This document shows, piece by piece, positions 45,811 to 58,516 of a DNA stretch of 64,000 nucleotides. The stretch lies in the NCBI GenBank assembly GCA_027924585.1, contig BSBM01000190.1, positions 4,784,501 through 4,848,500 of the forward strand, written 5' to 3'. A model generated the notes under the pieces. That model ran no database searches. It was not told the origin of the DNA and saw only the letters and a list, made by a program, of their open reading frames with translations. Every line of letters begins with the position of its first letter. The stretch's first letter is position 1. The stretch comes from Larix kaempferi. Its lineage: Eukaryota; Streptophyta; Pinopsida; Pinales; Pinaceae. Made by a program: the position numbers and the translations under genes.

Positions 45811-47035
45811 TCTTCTTTGATTAACATAAAAAAATTAGCTAATAGTTGCATTTGCACCCCATCTTTCCATCTAACAAAACACAACCAAAGAACTAGTCTC
45901 CTTTTAAAAAAAATATTTGCACAAAATCTTCCATAGAACAAACAATGTTGAAATCGTGAAGTAATTCCAAACACCACACTCTCTAGATCGTACTAGAGTT
46001 CCAACATCACCGAGTAGAACTACTCTCTAATGTATCTTCAGTTGAAAAAATGTTTCATACTCAAACTGAACAAAACTATCAAAACTATAGTAAGTTATAA
46101 ATGCTTCTCTTTAAGCTTTTAGAGCATCATAGCAATATTTTAAAGTAAATCAAATAATTAAATTTAATCTTTTATATATATATGATTTTTAATATATAAA
46201 GATTTTAATTTGTATAAATCCATCCATTTTACTAATGAATTTGAATTTATTTTGACATATAAGTTACTAATACATAGTTAATGTTTTTCAAGTTCTAAAG
46301 ATTGCACATTGATTCTTATTAAAATTAAAATTAAAATTCAACTCTAATATAACTTAAAATTGGTTAATATGTTTTAATTTTAATTTTAACTTATTATTTT
46401 ATTAATTTTAATATGGAAAACTAACAACCCACCGAAAATCTCAACAAACACAATTATTATTATAATAACAATTACACTATTATCAAATAAAATATATACT
46501 TAATTTATATTAATTTGTATGGATTAATATTTATTATAAAATAAGTTTTGAAATTATGATCTAAATATAAATATTATAATTATTAAACATAAATATTAAA
46601 TTTTTATTTATTTATTTAAGAGATGTATATTCAGAATAATTTACAATCATCCTTTTAAATATAAATCTGAGCTCAATAAAGCTACCTAGTAAGAACTTCA
46701 TGGCATATGGCTTCAATAAAATTTAATTAAAATGGCAACAATATATCATAAGTTAAATAATCTATTTTTCTTAATATTAAATTTAAATTTATTATGTCTC
46801 CGCTTGCATGGAGACGTTATTCCATAGATAAAATTTTGCTCGTAAAACGAACCCAAAGATCATTCTTGGAAATAAGTTTTTATCAATTTTCTCATTATTT
46901 AAAAAACAAAAATTATCTCCATTTCAATTGACTCGACTGGGCAGCGATCGGATATAAAATATATATAACTTCGAGGTTTGTGTACATGTTTTCTTCGGCA
47001 AACTAAATTTCATAAATACCACTTAGTTAGAGGCT

Positions 47036-47149
47036 CTACGTAAATACAAATAAAAAGAACCTCGGCCAAAACCCTACGTCAATACAAATAAAAACAACCT
47101 CGGCCAAAACCCTACGTCAATACAAATAAAAACAACCTCGGCCAAAACC
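47036..47149 (+). repeat. Three tandem 38-bp units
   Basis: Units at 47036, 47074 and 47112 (CTACGT(A/C)AATACAAATAAAAA then ACCTCGGCCAAAACC). Only in copy 1 of duplication D. Confidence 0.95.
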
Positions 47150-47281
47150 CTAACTTTTTGCCAAATTCAAAAACCAACCTACGGTAATCTTGTTGGTTCA
47201 TTGGTTTCCCAAAAATATCGCGACGATCAAATATCAATTTGGTGAAGGCACACTGTAGTCTTGGCAAAACCTTATTACTTT

Positions 47282-47545
47282 ACATAAATTGATCCATTTC
47301 CTATTGCTTTATTTTATAATATCAAGTTTGTTCGACTTGCTCTGGTTTTGTAGATTGACGTTGGTCGCCTTCCTTTTCACCAGGATTTAACATCCACTAT
47401 CAGGAATTTAATACATAAATTAATCCATTTCCTGTTGCTTTATTTTATAATATCAAGTTTGTTCGACTTGCTTTGATTTTGTAGATTGATGTTGGCCGCC
47501 TTCCTTTTCACCAGGATTTAACATCCACTCTCTGGGAATTAATAT
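47282..47545 (+). repeat. 131-bp tandem duplication inside repeat D
   Basis: ACATAAATT(G/A)ATCCATTTCC starts at 47282 and 47413, and both halves end in the CACCAGGATTTAACATCCAC block. Confidence 0.92.
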
Positions 47546-48570
47546 CTATTATCAAGTGGAATGTCCAGTTTTATCCTATGGAATTATTAGTGCAAGAAAA
47601 TTATTTGTAAAATCCACTCACATAACAAAAAATTGTTTGACCACATTATACTTACTATTTGATTCTTGAAATGATTCCGACTTAGGCCTGTAGAATTCAT
47701 GTAGCATATATATATATATATATATCAGTGGTGAAAATGTTTATCATGGAAATCACCATTCACAATCATCATTCTGGATATAGTTTGAGTTCCTTGGTGT
47801 ATAGCACCACCCACATCATTCTTTTGGACATTTATCGAGTTCCATGATGGATAGCGCTAACCACTAGAAGCAACATGGCATATGATTGACAACAATATGC
47901 ATCATAATCAAAAGTTAAAAACTCTTAAAGTTGTATTAAACTGATCTTATCCATGCTATCCATTCTTCTTCCTTTTTTTTTTTCTCTTAAACTGATTGAC
48001 TCTATCCATTTTAATTTTGGATTTAAATTTATTATAAAAATAGATTATCATGAAAATAATAGAGTGATAGGGATATATTCTTTTTTAATATGTAAATAAT
48101 TGTGATTTATATAATTAAAAGTTTCGATTAGTTTACAAATTAGATTTAAGATAATTTATTACTAGTTTTACTTAGCTTGTGGTTGGTCTACATGTTAATG
48201 TCCATTTAATCCATGTCTCTGTACAATTATTTTTTATATTTTTTTTCTCAAAAAATTGTTTATTTTTAATATGGAATGAGGACCATAAAATCAATCATAC
48301 TTGTGTCATCTTCTTACAATTTAGAAAAAGCATATTTTTTTAGTGGACTCAAATGTTAAATTATAAACATTCACATTTTCAAATGTCTTAGTCTAAAATT
48401 TCTAGGATTTCAAACATAAAGATTTGATTGTAATTCCTAGTTACAACTCTCAAATTCTAAAATTTTGGATGCACAAGGATGTCCTAGCCAAATAGTAAAA
48501 TTTCTAGACAACTCATTTTCTAGAAATAGTTAGTTTTGCATCAAATGGAAGGTTTGTGTTATGAAAAAGT

Positions 48571-49119
48571 TGAATTTTACATTGCAAATGCTCCAACACC
48601 AATCCCACATAGATGTTGGAGATTCCTAGAATTAGACACTAACTCATGCTCAAGGTGAATAGCAATGAATCATCTTCAAAGTGATTATTAACCATACATG
48701 AAATTTCCTCAGCATCGAACAAATGACAAAGAGCATTCGTAGTTAGTTAAAACATACAGATAAGATAAGGCACAAGGGGGCATCCCTGTCAAATTCACCA
48801 TTGCAAAAGAATACATGTAGAAAGTGTATTATTCACTGCAACAAAAGTCAATGGACAAGATAATAGGGTGTTGACCATCACCATAAACTTTGAATGAAAG
48901 CCCAAACATGACAACATATATGTAATGGAGAAGAAAATTAATAATGCCAAGATTAAAATGAAAATCGATATTTCCAAGATTAGAACTAATTCTCATGAGC
49001 TCTATAGTGAAACATGGTGTTGGACAATTCCTAAAATGCATTGGGATGAAAGGATGGATGAAAATTAGTTTATTTTAAAACATGGTGCATACATACTTTT
49101 ATAACCTTGTAACTTCTCA
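48571..49119. other. Spacer between D copies
   Basis: No gene with support. Short minus-strand ORFs (48795-49041) have no family match that I recognise. Confidence 0.5.
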
Positions 49120-51610
49120 CAACTATAGTGAGTTAGAAATGCTTCTATTTAAGTTTTTAGAGTATCATAATAATATTTTAAAGTAAATCAAATAATTAAT
49201 TTTAATCTTTTATAATTATATATATATAAGGATTTTAATTTGTATAAATCCATCTTTTTTACTCATGAATTTGAATTTATTTTGACATGTAGGTTATTAA
49301 TACAAAGTTAATGTTTTTCAAGTTGTAAAGATTGCAGATTGATCCTTATTAAAATAAAATTCAACCCTTCCATAATTTATAATGAAGTAGTTTAAAAGTT
49401 TGACCATTAGTCAATTTCACCAAAACTTGGTAGGAATTGGGCGATATGAAATCCAAAAATCGTGTGATTTGTGTTGATTAAATCGTTTTTTCTGACATCT
49501 AGATGAATTCAGCACTCTAGAAAACCAGAGGGCACCCAAATTATGTAGGATTAATACTATTATTTGAGATTCTAAAAATTCTATATAACATATTGAGACA
49601 AAAAACTCCTAGCAAAATGGTAAAAGTTTTAAACAACTCTATAATTAATTAATATGTTTTAATTTTAATTTTAATTTTAATTTATTAAATTTAATATTAT
49701 TATAATGATGATTACATTATTACCAAATAAATTATATACTTAATTTAAATTCATTTGTATGGATTAATATATTATAAATATTAATTATATAAAACAAGTT
49801 TTAAAATTATGATCTAACCATTATAAATGTTATAATTACTAAAAATAAATCTTGGATTTCTTAACTTATTTTTATTTTTAGGATATCTATTCACAATAAT
49901 TTACAATCATCATTTTAAATATAAATCTGAGTTCTATAAAGCTACCAAATAAGAACTTCATAGCATATAGATTTAATCAAATTTAATTAAAATGGCAACA
50001 ATATATCATAAGTTAAATAATCTATCTTCTTAATATTAAATTTAAATTTAAATTTATTATGTCTCCGCTTGTAGGGAGACGTTATTCCATCGATCAAACT
50101 TTGCTCGTAAAACGAACCCAAAGTTCATTCTCGGAAATAAGTTTTTATCAAACTTTCTCATTATTTAAAAAAATATTTATCTTCATTTCAATTGACTGGA
50201 CTGGGCAGCGCAACCATCCTATATTTGTGTATATTCTTTATTTATGGACAAACTGTTTAATTTTGATGATGGTGGTATTTAACCTACACTGAAACCAATC
50301 TTAATATATGAAACATAAATATCATTTACTATAGTTACGGGTCCTACCAAAATCCTAACTTTTTACGAAATTCGAAAAACAAGCTGCGGTAATCTTGTTG
50401 GTTCATTGGATCCGCGACTTAGTGGTTTTCCAAAAATATCGCAGCAATCGAATATCAATATGGTGAAGACACACTGTAGTCTTTGCCAAATCTTACTACT
50501 TTACATAAATTAATCCATTTCCTATTGCTTTATTTTATAATATGAAGTTTGTTCGACTGGCTTTGGTTTTGTAGATTGATGTTGGTCGCCTTCCTTTTCA
50601 CCAGGATTTAACATCCACTATATCAAGTGGAAGGTCCAGTTTTATCCAAAGGAATTATTAGTGCAAGAAAATTATTTGTAAAATCTACTCACATATATGG
50701 ACCAACACAACAAAAAAATTGTTTAACCACATGATAGTCACTATTTGATTCTTGAAATGATTCCGACTTAGTGCTGTAGAATTCATGTACCATATATATA
50801 TCAGTGGTGCAAATATTTGTCATGGAAATCACCATTCACAATCATCATTCTGGATAATGATTGAGTTCCTTGGTGTATAGCACTACCCACGTCATTCTTC
50901 TGACATTGATCCAATTTCATGATGGATAGCGCTAACCACTAGAAGCAACATGGTATATGGTATATGATTGACAATAATATGCATCATAATCAAAAGTTAA
51001 AAACTCTTAAAGTGGTATTAAATTGATTTTTTCCACTCTATCTATTTTAATTTTGGATTTAAATTTATTATGAAAATAATAGAGTGATAGGGATATATTC
51101 TTTTTTAATATGTAAATAATTTTGATTTATATAATTAAAAGTTTTGATTAGTTTACAAATTAGATTTAAGATAATTTATTACTAAAGAGTTACTTAACTT
51201 GTGGTTGGTCTACATGTCAACGCCTATTGAATCCATGTATCACCTACATTTATTTTTTATGTTTTTTTTTCTCAACAAATTGTTTATTTTGAATTTGGAA
51301 TAAGACCATAAAATCAATCATACTTGTGTCATCTTCTTGCAATTTAGGAAAAGCATAATTTTTAGTGGACCCAAACTTTAAATTACAAACACTCACATTT
51401 TCTAAATGCTAGTCTAAAAGTTCTATGATTTCAAATTGAAAGATCTAATTTTTTTTGCACTAATACTTGTCTCATCTTCTTGTAATTTAGGAAAATTATA
51501 AGATTTAGTGGACCCACACTTTAAATTACAAACACTCACATTTTATAAATGCTTAGTCTAAAAGTTCTATGATTTCAAACTGAAAGATTTGATTATTTTT
51601 GCACAATTTT
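49120..51610 (+). repeat. Segmental duplication D, copy 2
   Basis: The second copy of the D unit, starting ACAACTATAGTGAGTTAGAAA and offset about 3.0-3.3 kb from copy 1. It has a further 143-bp tandem duplication near its right end (about 51318-51603), with GGACCCA(A/C)ACTTTAAATTAC in both halves. Confidence 0.85.
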
Positions 51611-52009
51611 GAAAACATCCTACATAAATTTTTAAAATTCATGGTTACAACTCTCAAATTCAAAAATGTTGGGTGCACGAGGGTTTTTTTATCTCTACAA
51701 TCAAAATCACCATTAAAACACTATTGAATTCGTATTTTGCAAAATAAAAAACTCTCAATTTTGGTGAAAAACCAGATCCTAGCCAAATTGCAAACTTTTA
51801 GACAATTCATTTTCTAAATTTCAATTTTTGTTAAGTTTTACTTGTATCATTACTTTAATAATATTAATAATAATAAATAAATTATTATCATCATTGTTTT
51901 ATTAAATTTTAAGAAAAACATATTTTATTACATCACATAGATCAACATGACTCATTATCATAGATAATTCTAATTTAATATTATAAAATAAATGTTCTTA
52001 ATTTAATTT
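51611..52009. other. AT-rich non-coding DNA
   Basis: No feature seen beyond AT-rich runs. Confidence 0.5.
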
Positions 52010-52560
52010 AATTAGATGGATTGTAGTTTATCTCCACTTTTAAAAATAGGAACATTATGTCCAATGTTTTGGGAAACCTTGATTGACTTCTAGATTGAAG
52101 ATCATATGGATGTGATGGGTGAGTATAGCTCCACAACTTTTTAATGTTTATTCTTGGTATCCTTCAATGTCCTTAACTTTATCTTTTGTCCATGAAATCA
52201 AAGGGTTCGTAAAGCTTTTGAGGTAGGAATGTCACTACCTAAATGGAATTAGATTATTTTCTTTAGTTCTATGACTTAGAATTCACCTCCCCCTCGAGAT
52301 GTGCAAAAGATTCTCTTACTTTCTGTTGATATGGCAATTTTTTTCCTTTTAATTATGGATTTGTATCTCTAATGGTGATAATTTTTAAAACTCATTAATA
52401 GTATCCCAAATAGATTTTTTATCATTCCTGCACCTTTTGTTATATAGAGGGTTGGTCATTCTATTCTCCTCTTTATGTGACACCAAAATACACAACTTGT
52501 TAATGAAATTAGAAAGAGTTGTGGTAAAATTATGATAAAGATATTCAATAATATGCTTAA
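52010..52560 (-). pseudogene. LINE reverse transcriptase remnant, minus strand, second copy
   Basis: It aligns with 34590-35225 (TTAGATGGATT, then TATCTCCACTTTTAAAA). It is shorter and more decayed, and retains only a trace of the segment before the reverse transcriptase core. It is followed on the right by the same AT-rich block and then a family X copy. Confidence 0.6.
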
Positions 52561-52789
52561 TTAATAGTATATGTAACTCACTATTTAAATCCCCTAAATA
52601 TATATTAATTTTATTTAAATTATCAAAATTAAAATTCTAAAACTTAAATTATTTTGAATATGCAATCTAAGTTAAAAGTTGAAAATCTTGAAATTACATT
52701 AAAATTATCCATATTAACTATAGATGAATACGCTATCTATTTGGATTTATTATAAAAAATAAAATAACTCATAAGATTTCCTTGATTCA

Positions 52790-53620
52790 GGTTCCAAGAG
52801 TGGTGATCATGAAATGAGAGTTCCTTGACATGAAATCATGATGGTTCCCACTGCTTCAATGCCTTAGAGTTATAAGGATGTGATAGCTAATACATGGGTA
52901 AGACAATTGGCCATCGATCCAGCATTCCATTATGCGTAATGGAAAAAAGGAGATTGTTTGGAGATCTAGAAAGGAGGGATGGTAATTATGGTTCTATGAT
53001 GTGGATCGTTGATGAAGGATGGGGATGGATGCGGGATGGTAAATTTATACTAAGAAATCCAAATTCATGGTGGATACAATGATTAGGCTAACTACAAAGA
53101 TTGGATTTACTAATACAGAAAACAAAGGTATTTGGAAAGGATTAAGAATTCAAAAATTATCATTTTGAATTAGTTTTTATCCTTTATAGGCCTTCTCTAT
53201 GAGCGACTTCAAGGTGTTGAATTCCTTGAGAAGAGAGATAGGGCATGGTCTAGAATTTTGAGAATCACAATGGGACTTGAATATGTGGGGATCTCAACAT
53301 ACAAATAATAGGGCTGATCATCGTTAATAAGACTTGAGGTGTTAAGGGTTGAGGTGGATGTAGGGAGAGAGGTTTTAGCCACCATGTTTGTATCATTAAG
53401 GAGGATGAGGTCTTAACCTTTCATTATAGCTAGCACATTCTAAGGAGAATTTAGAAGGAAAAGGAGGAAGTTGAACAATGCGTTACATAGGAAAAAGAAA
53501 TGATGGATGTGGATGAAATTCAACAAGACATAGAGTCTTGGATTCTTGACATGAGTAATTCCCAAATAATAGATACTAAATACTTTCATATGGTTTTACT
53601 TTACTATAAGAAAAAATAAT
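52790..53620 (+). pseudogene. Family X remnant, copy C1
   Basis: An open stretch of 62 codons (52894-53082) contains RRDGNYGSMMWIVDEGWGW and FILRNPNSWWIQ. It is the best preserved part of the X N-terminal half, rich in Trp, Gly and Asp. Further on, the acidic coiled-coil-like segment with MDVDEIQQDIE is recognisable at about 53500-53535. In-frame stops are present. Unknown function. Confidence 0.55.
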
Positions 53621-53635
53621 CTTTGGATAAATCTT

Positions 53636-54530
53636 TGAGGAATGATAATTATGGTTCTCTAGTGTGGATCGTTTACTAAGGATGGGGGATGGTAATGCTC
53701 TACCAAACAATTAAAACTTTGATGAATACAATGAATCAGGCATACACCAAGATTTGATCTATTGATATGCATGATATGCATAATAGAGTTATTTTCGAAG
53801 GCTTATGAATTTTGGAATTACTATTCTTAAGAAATTTTTATCCACTACAGACCATCTTTATTAGTGGCTTCAAGGTGGTAAATTTATCGAGATGATATAT
53901 AGGGGCATCACAAAGAATTTTCATAATCACAATGAGACTTAAGATACAAATAATAGGGGTGATCATGGTAAAAACACTTGATGCCTTAAGGGTCAAGTTG
54001 GATGTAGGGAGAGAGGTTTTAGCCACCATTTTTTTATTATGCAAAGGCTAAGGCCTAAAATTGTCATTATAGCTCACAAAATTTGAGGAGAATCTAGAAG
54101 GAATTGAGGAAGTTTGAAGAATGTGTTAAATAACAAAAAGGAAGTGACGAATGAAAATGAAATTCAACAAGACATGTATAGTTTTGGATTTCAAACATGA
54201 GTTACTCCCACATCATAGATATTAAATACTTTCATATGATCTTAATCTACTAGCACAAAATATATTTGTTGGGTAAACTTTTGTTGGATTATGAGGAAAT
54301 TAAGGATATTGTGTTGTAGATTGATGTGCAGGATCACCTGAAGTAGATGAAGAAGGAATTTTGGAAGTAATCTATGAGAAAGATGAACACCAAGATTGTT
54401 TTAAAAGAAGAAGCCACTAATAGATTTGTGCTCGTTGAGAAATCTATAGAAGATGATAATCCCCCTTCTACATCATCCCAAGAGATGTGCCTCATCTCTA
54501 TTTATGGGGATGAAGAACACTGCTTTTAAA
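53636..54530 (+). pseudogene. Family X remnant, copy C2 (tandem to C1)
   Basis: It begins GAGGAATGATAATTATGG, parallel to GAGGGATGGTAATTATGG in C1, and continues through the coiled-coil-like part to the C-terminal LISIYGDEEH at about 54498-54527. C1 and C2 lie head to tail, so X was duplicated in tandem here. No function recognised. Confidence 0.55.
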
Positions 54531-54640
54531 AAAAAATATGATGATGAGGAACACTGCTTTTAAACAAAAACTTGTCATAAAGAACACTGCTTTTTAAAAA
54601 AAACTATGATGATGAAGAACACTTCTTTTAAAAAAAGACT
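54506..54640 (+). repeat. Four tandem units of about 34 bp at the X C-terminus
   Basis: (GATGAT)GA(A/G)GAACACT(G/T)CTTTTAAA units. The repeat word is the end of the X reading frame copied onward. Confidence 0.88.
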
Positions 54641-54773
54641 AATATAAGTATAAAATTGATATTAAAAAGGTAAATAAAGAAATCAAAAGAGTATAATTTG
54701 TTTCCATATAGAAAATTTTCACAATATCATACAAGAAATTATCCAAAAATATTATTTTAGCCTCACATCTTGT

Positions 54774-54955
54774 TGACGAGAAGAATTGACCCACTTGTCA
54801 ATGCAAGGGAGATAACATGATTCAAGTTTTTATATAACCATACTCAAAGGTTTCCCTAGCTCCTAATTCGTTTGGTGTGAGAAGAATTAATCCACTTGTC
54901 AATGCAAGGGAGATAACATGATTCGAGCCTAGTTCCTAATTCGTTTGGTGTGGCT
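54774..54955 (+). repeat. Short tandem duplication
   Basis: GAGAAGAATT(G/A)A(C/T)CCACTTGT starts at about 54779 and 54879, with GGGAGATAACATGATTC and TCCTAATTCGTTTGGTGTG in both units. Confidence 0.88.
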
Positions 54956-55370
54956 ATCATTAACGGGTTTGATTGGCCCGGTTGACAAGAGTATAGTTTT
55001 CTCCTAAAAAAGATACCTTTCATGAGAGATTTCACTAAGTACTAAATGCAATCTAATGTCTAATATGAAACACAAATTAAATCCTATTGGAATCTAAGTC
55101 TACCACTAATTAAATGAAAAGGAAAGTATGATTACTAGTGCATGAATCAATAACATAAGGAGGAAAATATTCCTCTTCTTCATCATATAACCATGTTAAT
55201 TCATTCAATCAATTGAAGCCTAAAAGATATACATAACCAACATTGAATTATTGTAATCATAACTGCAATCAATTTATATCATTATGCTAATCTGCAATAA
55301 GAGACAAAGATGCACAATTAAAATAATTAGTAGAACTAGGGTAAAGATACTCCATTATATAAACTGATCA
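54956..55370. other. Non-coding, nothing assigned
   Basis: No gene or element boundary recognised. It ends at the poly(T) tract that marks the LINE 3' end. Confidence 0.55.
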
Positions 55371-57685
55371 TTTTTTTTGTATATAAGATTGAGGACCTTC
55401 TATTACTGAAAACCAAAATAATGGTACAAAGATACAATACAAATGTGCAACCACACCTCATGCCACACTGGCGGACGGTAGCGTGGCCAGCTTCTTAGAA
55501 AGGATTATACAATAAAGCAAAGAATAAGACTAACCCAAACCAATTACATGGAGAATCCCACCCACAGAAGCAAAAAGAGACTACAAAAAACCTCTAGAAG
55601 AGACCCTGAGTCAAAAACATAGAGCGAGTAGAACCATCAACCTCTACCAAAATAGAGCCAACCAACATCCACTAAGAAAGAACAAAACCTCTTACGCTGC
55701 GGCCCCCGAAATAGAGCGAAAATAGAACATCCAGAGGCGCCCGAAACCGACAGAATCAGAAAAATGAGATAACCACCACAAATCCACCAGCCGAACCCAG
55801 TCCTCTGCCACTCCCCGAACGAAACCCATTCGCTTAAGCTGCTGCATGACCCGAAACAAAAAACCAACGGACCAAATAACTAGCTCCAGGGCCCATCACG
55901 GAGCCGGTTTCTCCCCCACCGGAATCGCTAGTTCCTCTCGGATGCCCTCTTTAGAGATGTCCATAAAATCTTTGAGCGTGTATTTAATCAAGCGAATACC
56001 GGAAAAATTGGCCTGTCGGGCCACCCTTAATGATCTGAAATGCCTCTGTGAGGCTATTGGCCAATTGATTCCTAGCCTGGATATCGCGGGCTAGGAGGAT
56101 TCTAACTGCCCAGAACGAATTACCAACCAACTTACGGCTAAGATGAGCTTCATATTTGTGGAGGAGGGCCACCTCCCTGTGCGCAATTTGGGATTCAACA
56201 CTAATCGGTGTCTCGGCCAGATACTGGGCTCCCCAGTTGAAGGCCTGGGGCTCGGACGTATCCACCTCCATAGGAAGGTGGTGAGAGGTGCCTTCAGCAT
56301 AAATACGGCTTTCCCCCCAGGTCTTGACGATTCTCCCCCCCACTACTACCATCTCTCTAGTTACTAGCTATCATGTAGGGTGCCATCCAAAACTTCGAAT
56401 CCTTACTCAACCAGCAGAAGAACTTATAAAAATGACTAAACGGGTTGTGAATTCCCGCATTGTGATCCATACTTATAAGAAAAATCCAGGGGGGACGGGT
56501 ATCAGCACAGACTGGAACAATCAATATAACCATTAAGGCCACACGGACGAAGGAAATGTCATTCATGGCATTGTACCTCTCACTGCTCTCGTTCATGGCG
56601 CTGTACCTCTCGTTGTTCTCACTATCGTCCGAGCAGGTACGTGAATACGTTTGAACTCTGATGTGCAAATACTTCGGCACCTACAGAGTACAGTCCACTT
56701 TACTACTCAGCGCACGGAAACAGTTATCAAATGATGAAACCAGCTGCCCCCTTAATGCCATAAAGAAGGCAGATGGAAATGAACGCATAGAGGGGATGGA
56801 TATGATCATGGGCTACCATGATTTTGATGTCTCCGGGCCATCGATTGATCGAGCCTTGTGTCACTTGACTCAACCATCCCTTCCATCATTTCGATCCCCA
56901 CATTGAGAGATCCGTAATGATGGGTATTAGTGCTAATCCTCATGGAAGCCTCACCCGCAACCGCCAGCTCATTCATAATTTCGAGATCCCCACCATCCTC
57001 TTCGCTGCCTAGGTGGATAGGGAGAGTGCCACTAGTATTCCTAGCATCGACGAGGTGGACAGCCTAGTCGAGAACTGAGGCCACGCGCTAATCCTGTGGG
57101 AGCCTGCTAGCCACCTGACGTGTCCTGTTCATGCTATCCATGCATCCAGCTAGGTGTCCCACATCCTCCGAGGCCAAATCCATGCACTTACTTCTTAGAG
57201 CGTAGTCCATAATTTCCGTCAGACTACCCCCATAAAAATATACACTGGCCCAACACCCTTATTAGCAATGGCGTCCGCCACCCTATTTCCTTTCCTACAA
57301 ATGTGAAGAAACTCAATGGCTGAGTGGGAGTTTAGTAAATTACGCAAGACCTTGAATTGACTCTCCCACCTCCAATTGCGGGAAATTTTATCGATGGCTG
57401 GCCCACATTGAATTCTTCTGGCCATGGAGGTAATTATGAGCGAATCCCCCTCTACTTTGAGCGGAGTGCACCCCTTCTGAAGAGCCCACTTGATTCCACT
57501 GACCATACCTTCCAATTCAGCCAAATTATTAGTGTTCCTCCCCAAATCCCCCTAGAACATACTAGTGATGAACCATCCCAATTCCTTATGACTCTACCAT
57601 ACCCGATAGGTCTAGGGTTGTCCTTTGCGACACCATCAAAGTTAAGCTTATATGCCCCAACACATGGGCATTTCCATCGTTCCGG
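55371..57685 (-). mobile_element. 5'-truncated LINE, minus strand, with terminal RNase H and poly(A)
   Basis: The minus-strand 3' end carries GTAATAGAAGGTCCTCAATC, typical of plant LINE tails, followed by an A run (55371-55378 as T on plus). The 5' end of what remains is the RNase H domain. Everything upstream (endonuclease, reverse transcriptase) is missing. The left flank gives no duplication matching the right junction, so the 5' boundary at about 57685 is a rearrangement rather than the original insertion end. Confidence 0.7.
57219..57685 (-). pseudogene. LINE-type RNase H domain, frameshifted
   Basis: The minus strand reads YKLNFDGVAKDNPRPIGYG then VIRNWDG, the first Asp-bearing strand of a type I RNase H as found at the C-terminus of plant LINE ORF2. 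A frameshift near 57545 follows. The second frame continues NNLAELEGMVSGIKWALQKG (Glu of the catalytic set), VEGDSLIITSM (second Asp) and ends CRKGNRVADAIANKG (third Asp). The catalytic residues are still visible, but the frameshift makes it dead. A relative of the plant RVT_3 family. Confidence 0.8.
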
Positions 57686-57687
57686 AC

Positions 57688-58511
57688 TTTGTCGTTTGCA
57701 CGGATGCAAGCAAGGAAGGACTTGGGGGAGTCCTTATGCAAGACAATTTTTCCATATGCTACGAATCGAGGAAACCAAAAGAACATGAGCAGAACTAGCC
57801 GCCATCATCCATGCTCTGAATATGTGGCGACATTATCTCATGGGAAAGAAATTCCTATTGATGACTGATAACATGAGCTTGAAATACCTTTTTCGACCAA
57901 CCCGACCTAAATGCTGGGTAGGCGAGGTGGTTAGCCTTCCTTAGTGAATACCATTTCGAACTAAAGCATATAAAAGGCAAGGAAAAAAAGATTGCGGATG
58001 CCTTGAGCCGTCGAGCACATATGCTTTACGAGGTCATGGTGAGCCAAACCAACTCACACTTACACCACAGAATTTGAACGACATGTAAGAGTGACCATTA
58101 TTATATGGAAATCCTCGCAAAGATCCAGGAAGATAGAATTTTCCAACAACAAAAAGAATATAAGATAGACGAATCGGGACTACTGTGGTCGAAAGACCGA
58201 CTTTACGTCCCAAAGAGTGGAGACATTAGATCAAACATTCTCACCAAATTTCACCAGAAACCCTATTCACGGCAGCAGGGATATCAAAAGATGATATCAA
58301 CCGTAAAGAAACATTACTTTTGGCCTAAGCTGAAAGCTGACATCGCAATGTTCATCATGAAATGTCAAGATTGCTAGTTGGTCAAAGAAGAACACCGACA
58401 CCACTCCGGATTACTTCAACCTTTACCCATTCGAGAATAGAAATCAGAGGTAATAAGTATGGACTTCATTACAGGCTTACCCAAGAGTAATAAACTGAAC
58501 GACTCTATCTT
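57688..58511 (+). pseudogene. Ty3/gypsy chromovirus RNase H, integrase zinc region and first integrase Asp, copy 2
   Basis: Starts abruptly in RNase H (DFVVCTDASKEGLGGVLMQD). A small deletion with frame change follows EHEQN (about 57792), another frame break near 57895, then RNase H ends (HIKGKEKKIADALSRR). The integrase zinc-binding region follows (58105-58377: KFHQKPYSRQQGYQK to MKCQDC), in which the usual second His (GHxGYQK) is Gln. TAG stops replace expected Gln (58376) and Trp (58438). SMDFITGLPK carries the first catalytic Asp. The frame is cut by element B at 58517 and resumes at 61528. Everything 5' of RNase H is absent. Confidence 0.92.
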
Positions 58512-58516
58512 TGTAG
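58512..58516 (+). other. Target site duplication of element B, left
   Basis: TGTAG, repeated at 61528-61532. Removing one copy together with the element joins the integrase frame exactly (SIFV then VVDKLSK). Confidence 0.95.

Larger units (their letters stand above)
46080..48570 (+). repeat. Segmental duplication D, copy 1
   Basis: Collinear with 49120-51610. Shared landmarks are GTCTCCGCTTG (46796 and 50060), TTGACT(C/G)GACTGGGCAGCG, CGGTAATCTTGTTGGTTCA, CACCAGGATTTAACATCCAC, AGCAACATGG and CATACTTGTGTCATCTTCTT. It contains three 38-bp units (47036-47149) and a 131-bp tandem duplication (47282-47412 and from 47413) absent from copy 2. No gene is seen. Confidence 0.85.

Noticed and set aside
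56357-56680. Minus-strand ORFs 55984-56352 and 56357-56680, and plus-strand ORFs opposite
   Set aside because: They lie in the LINE 3' region downstream of RNase H. They overlap each other on both strands and show no motif.
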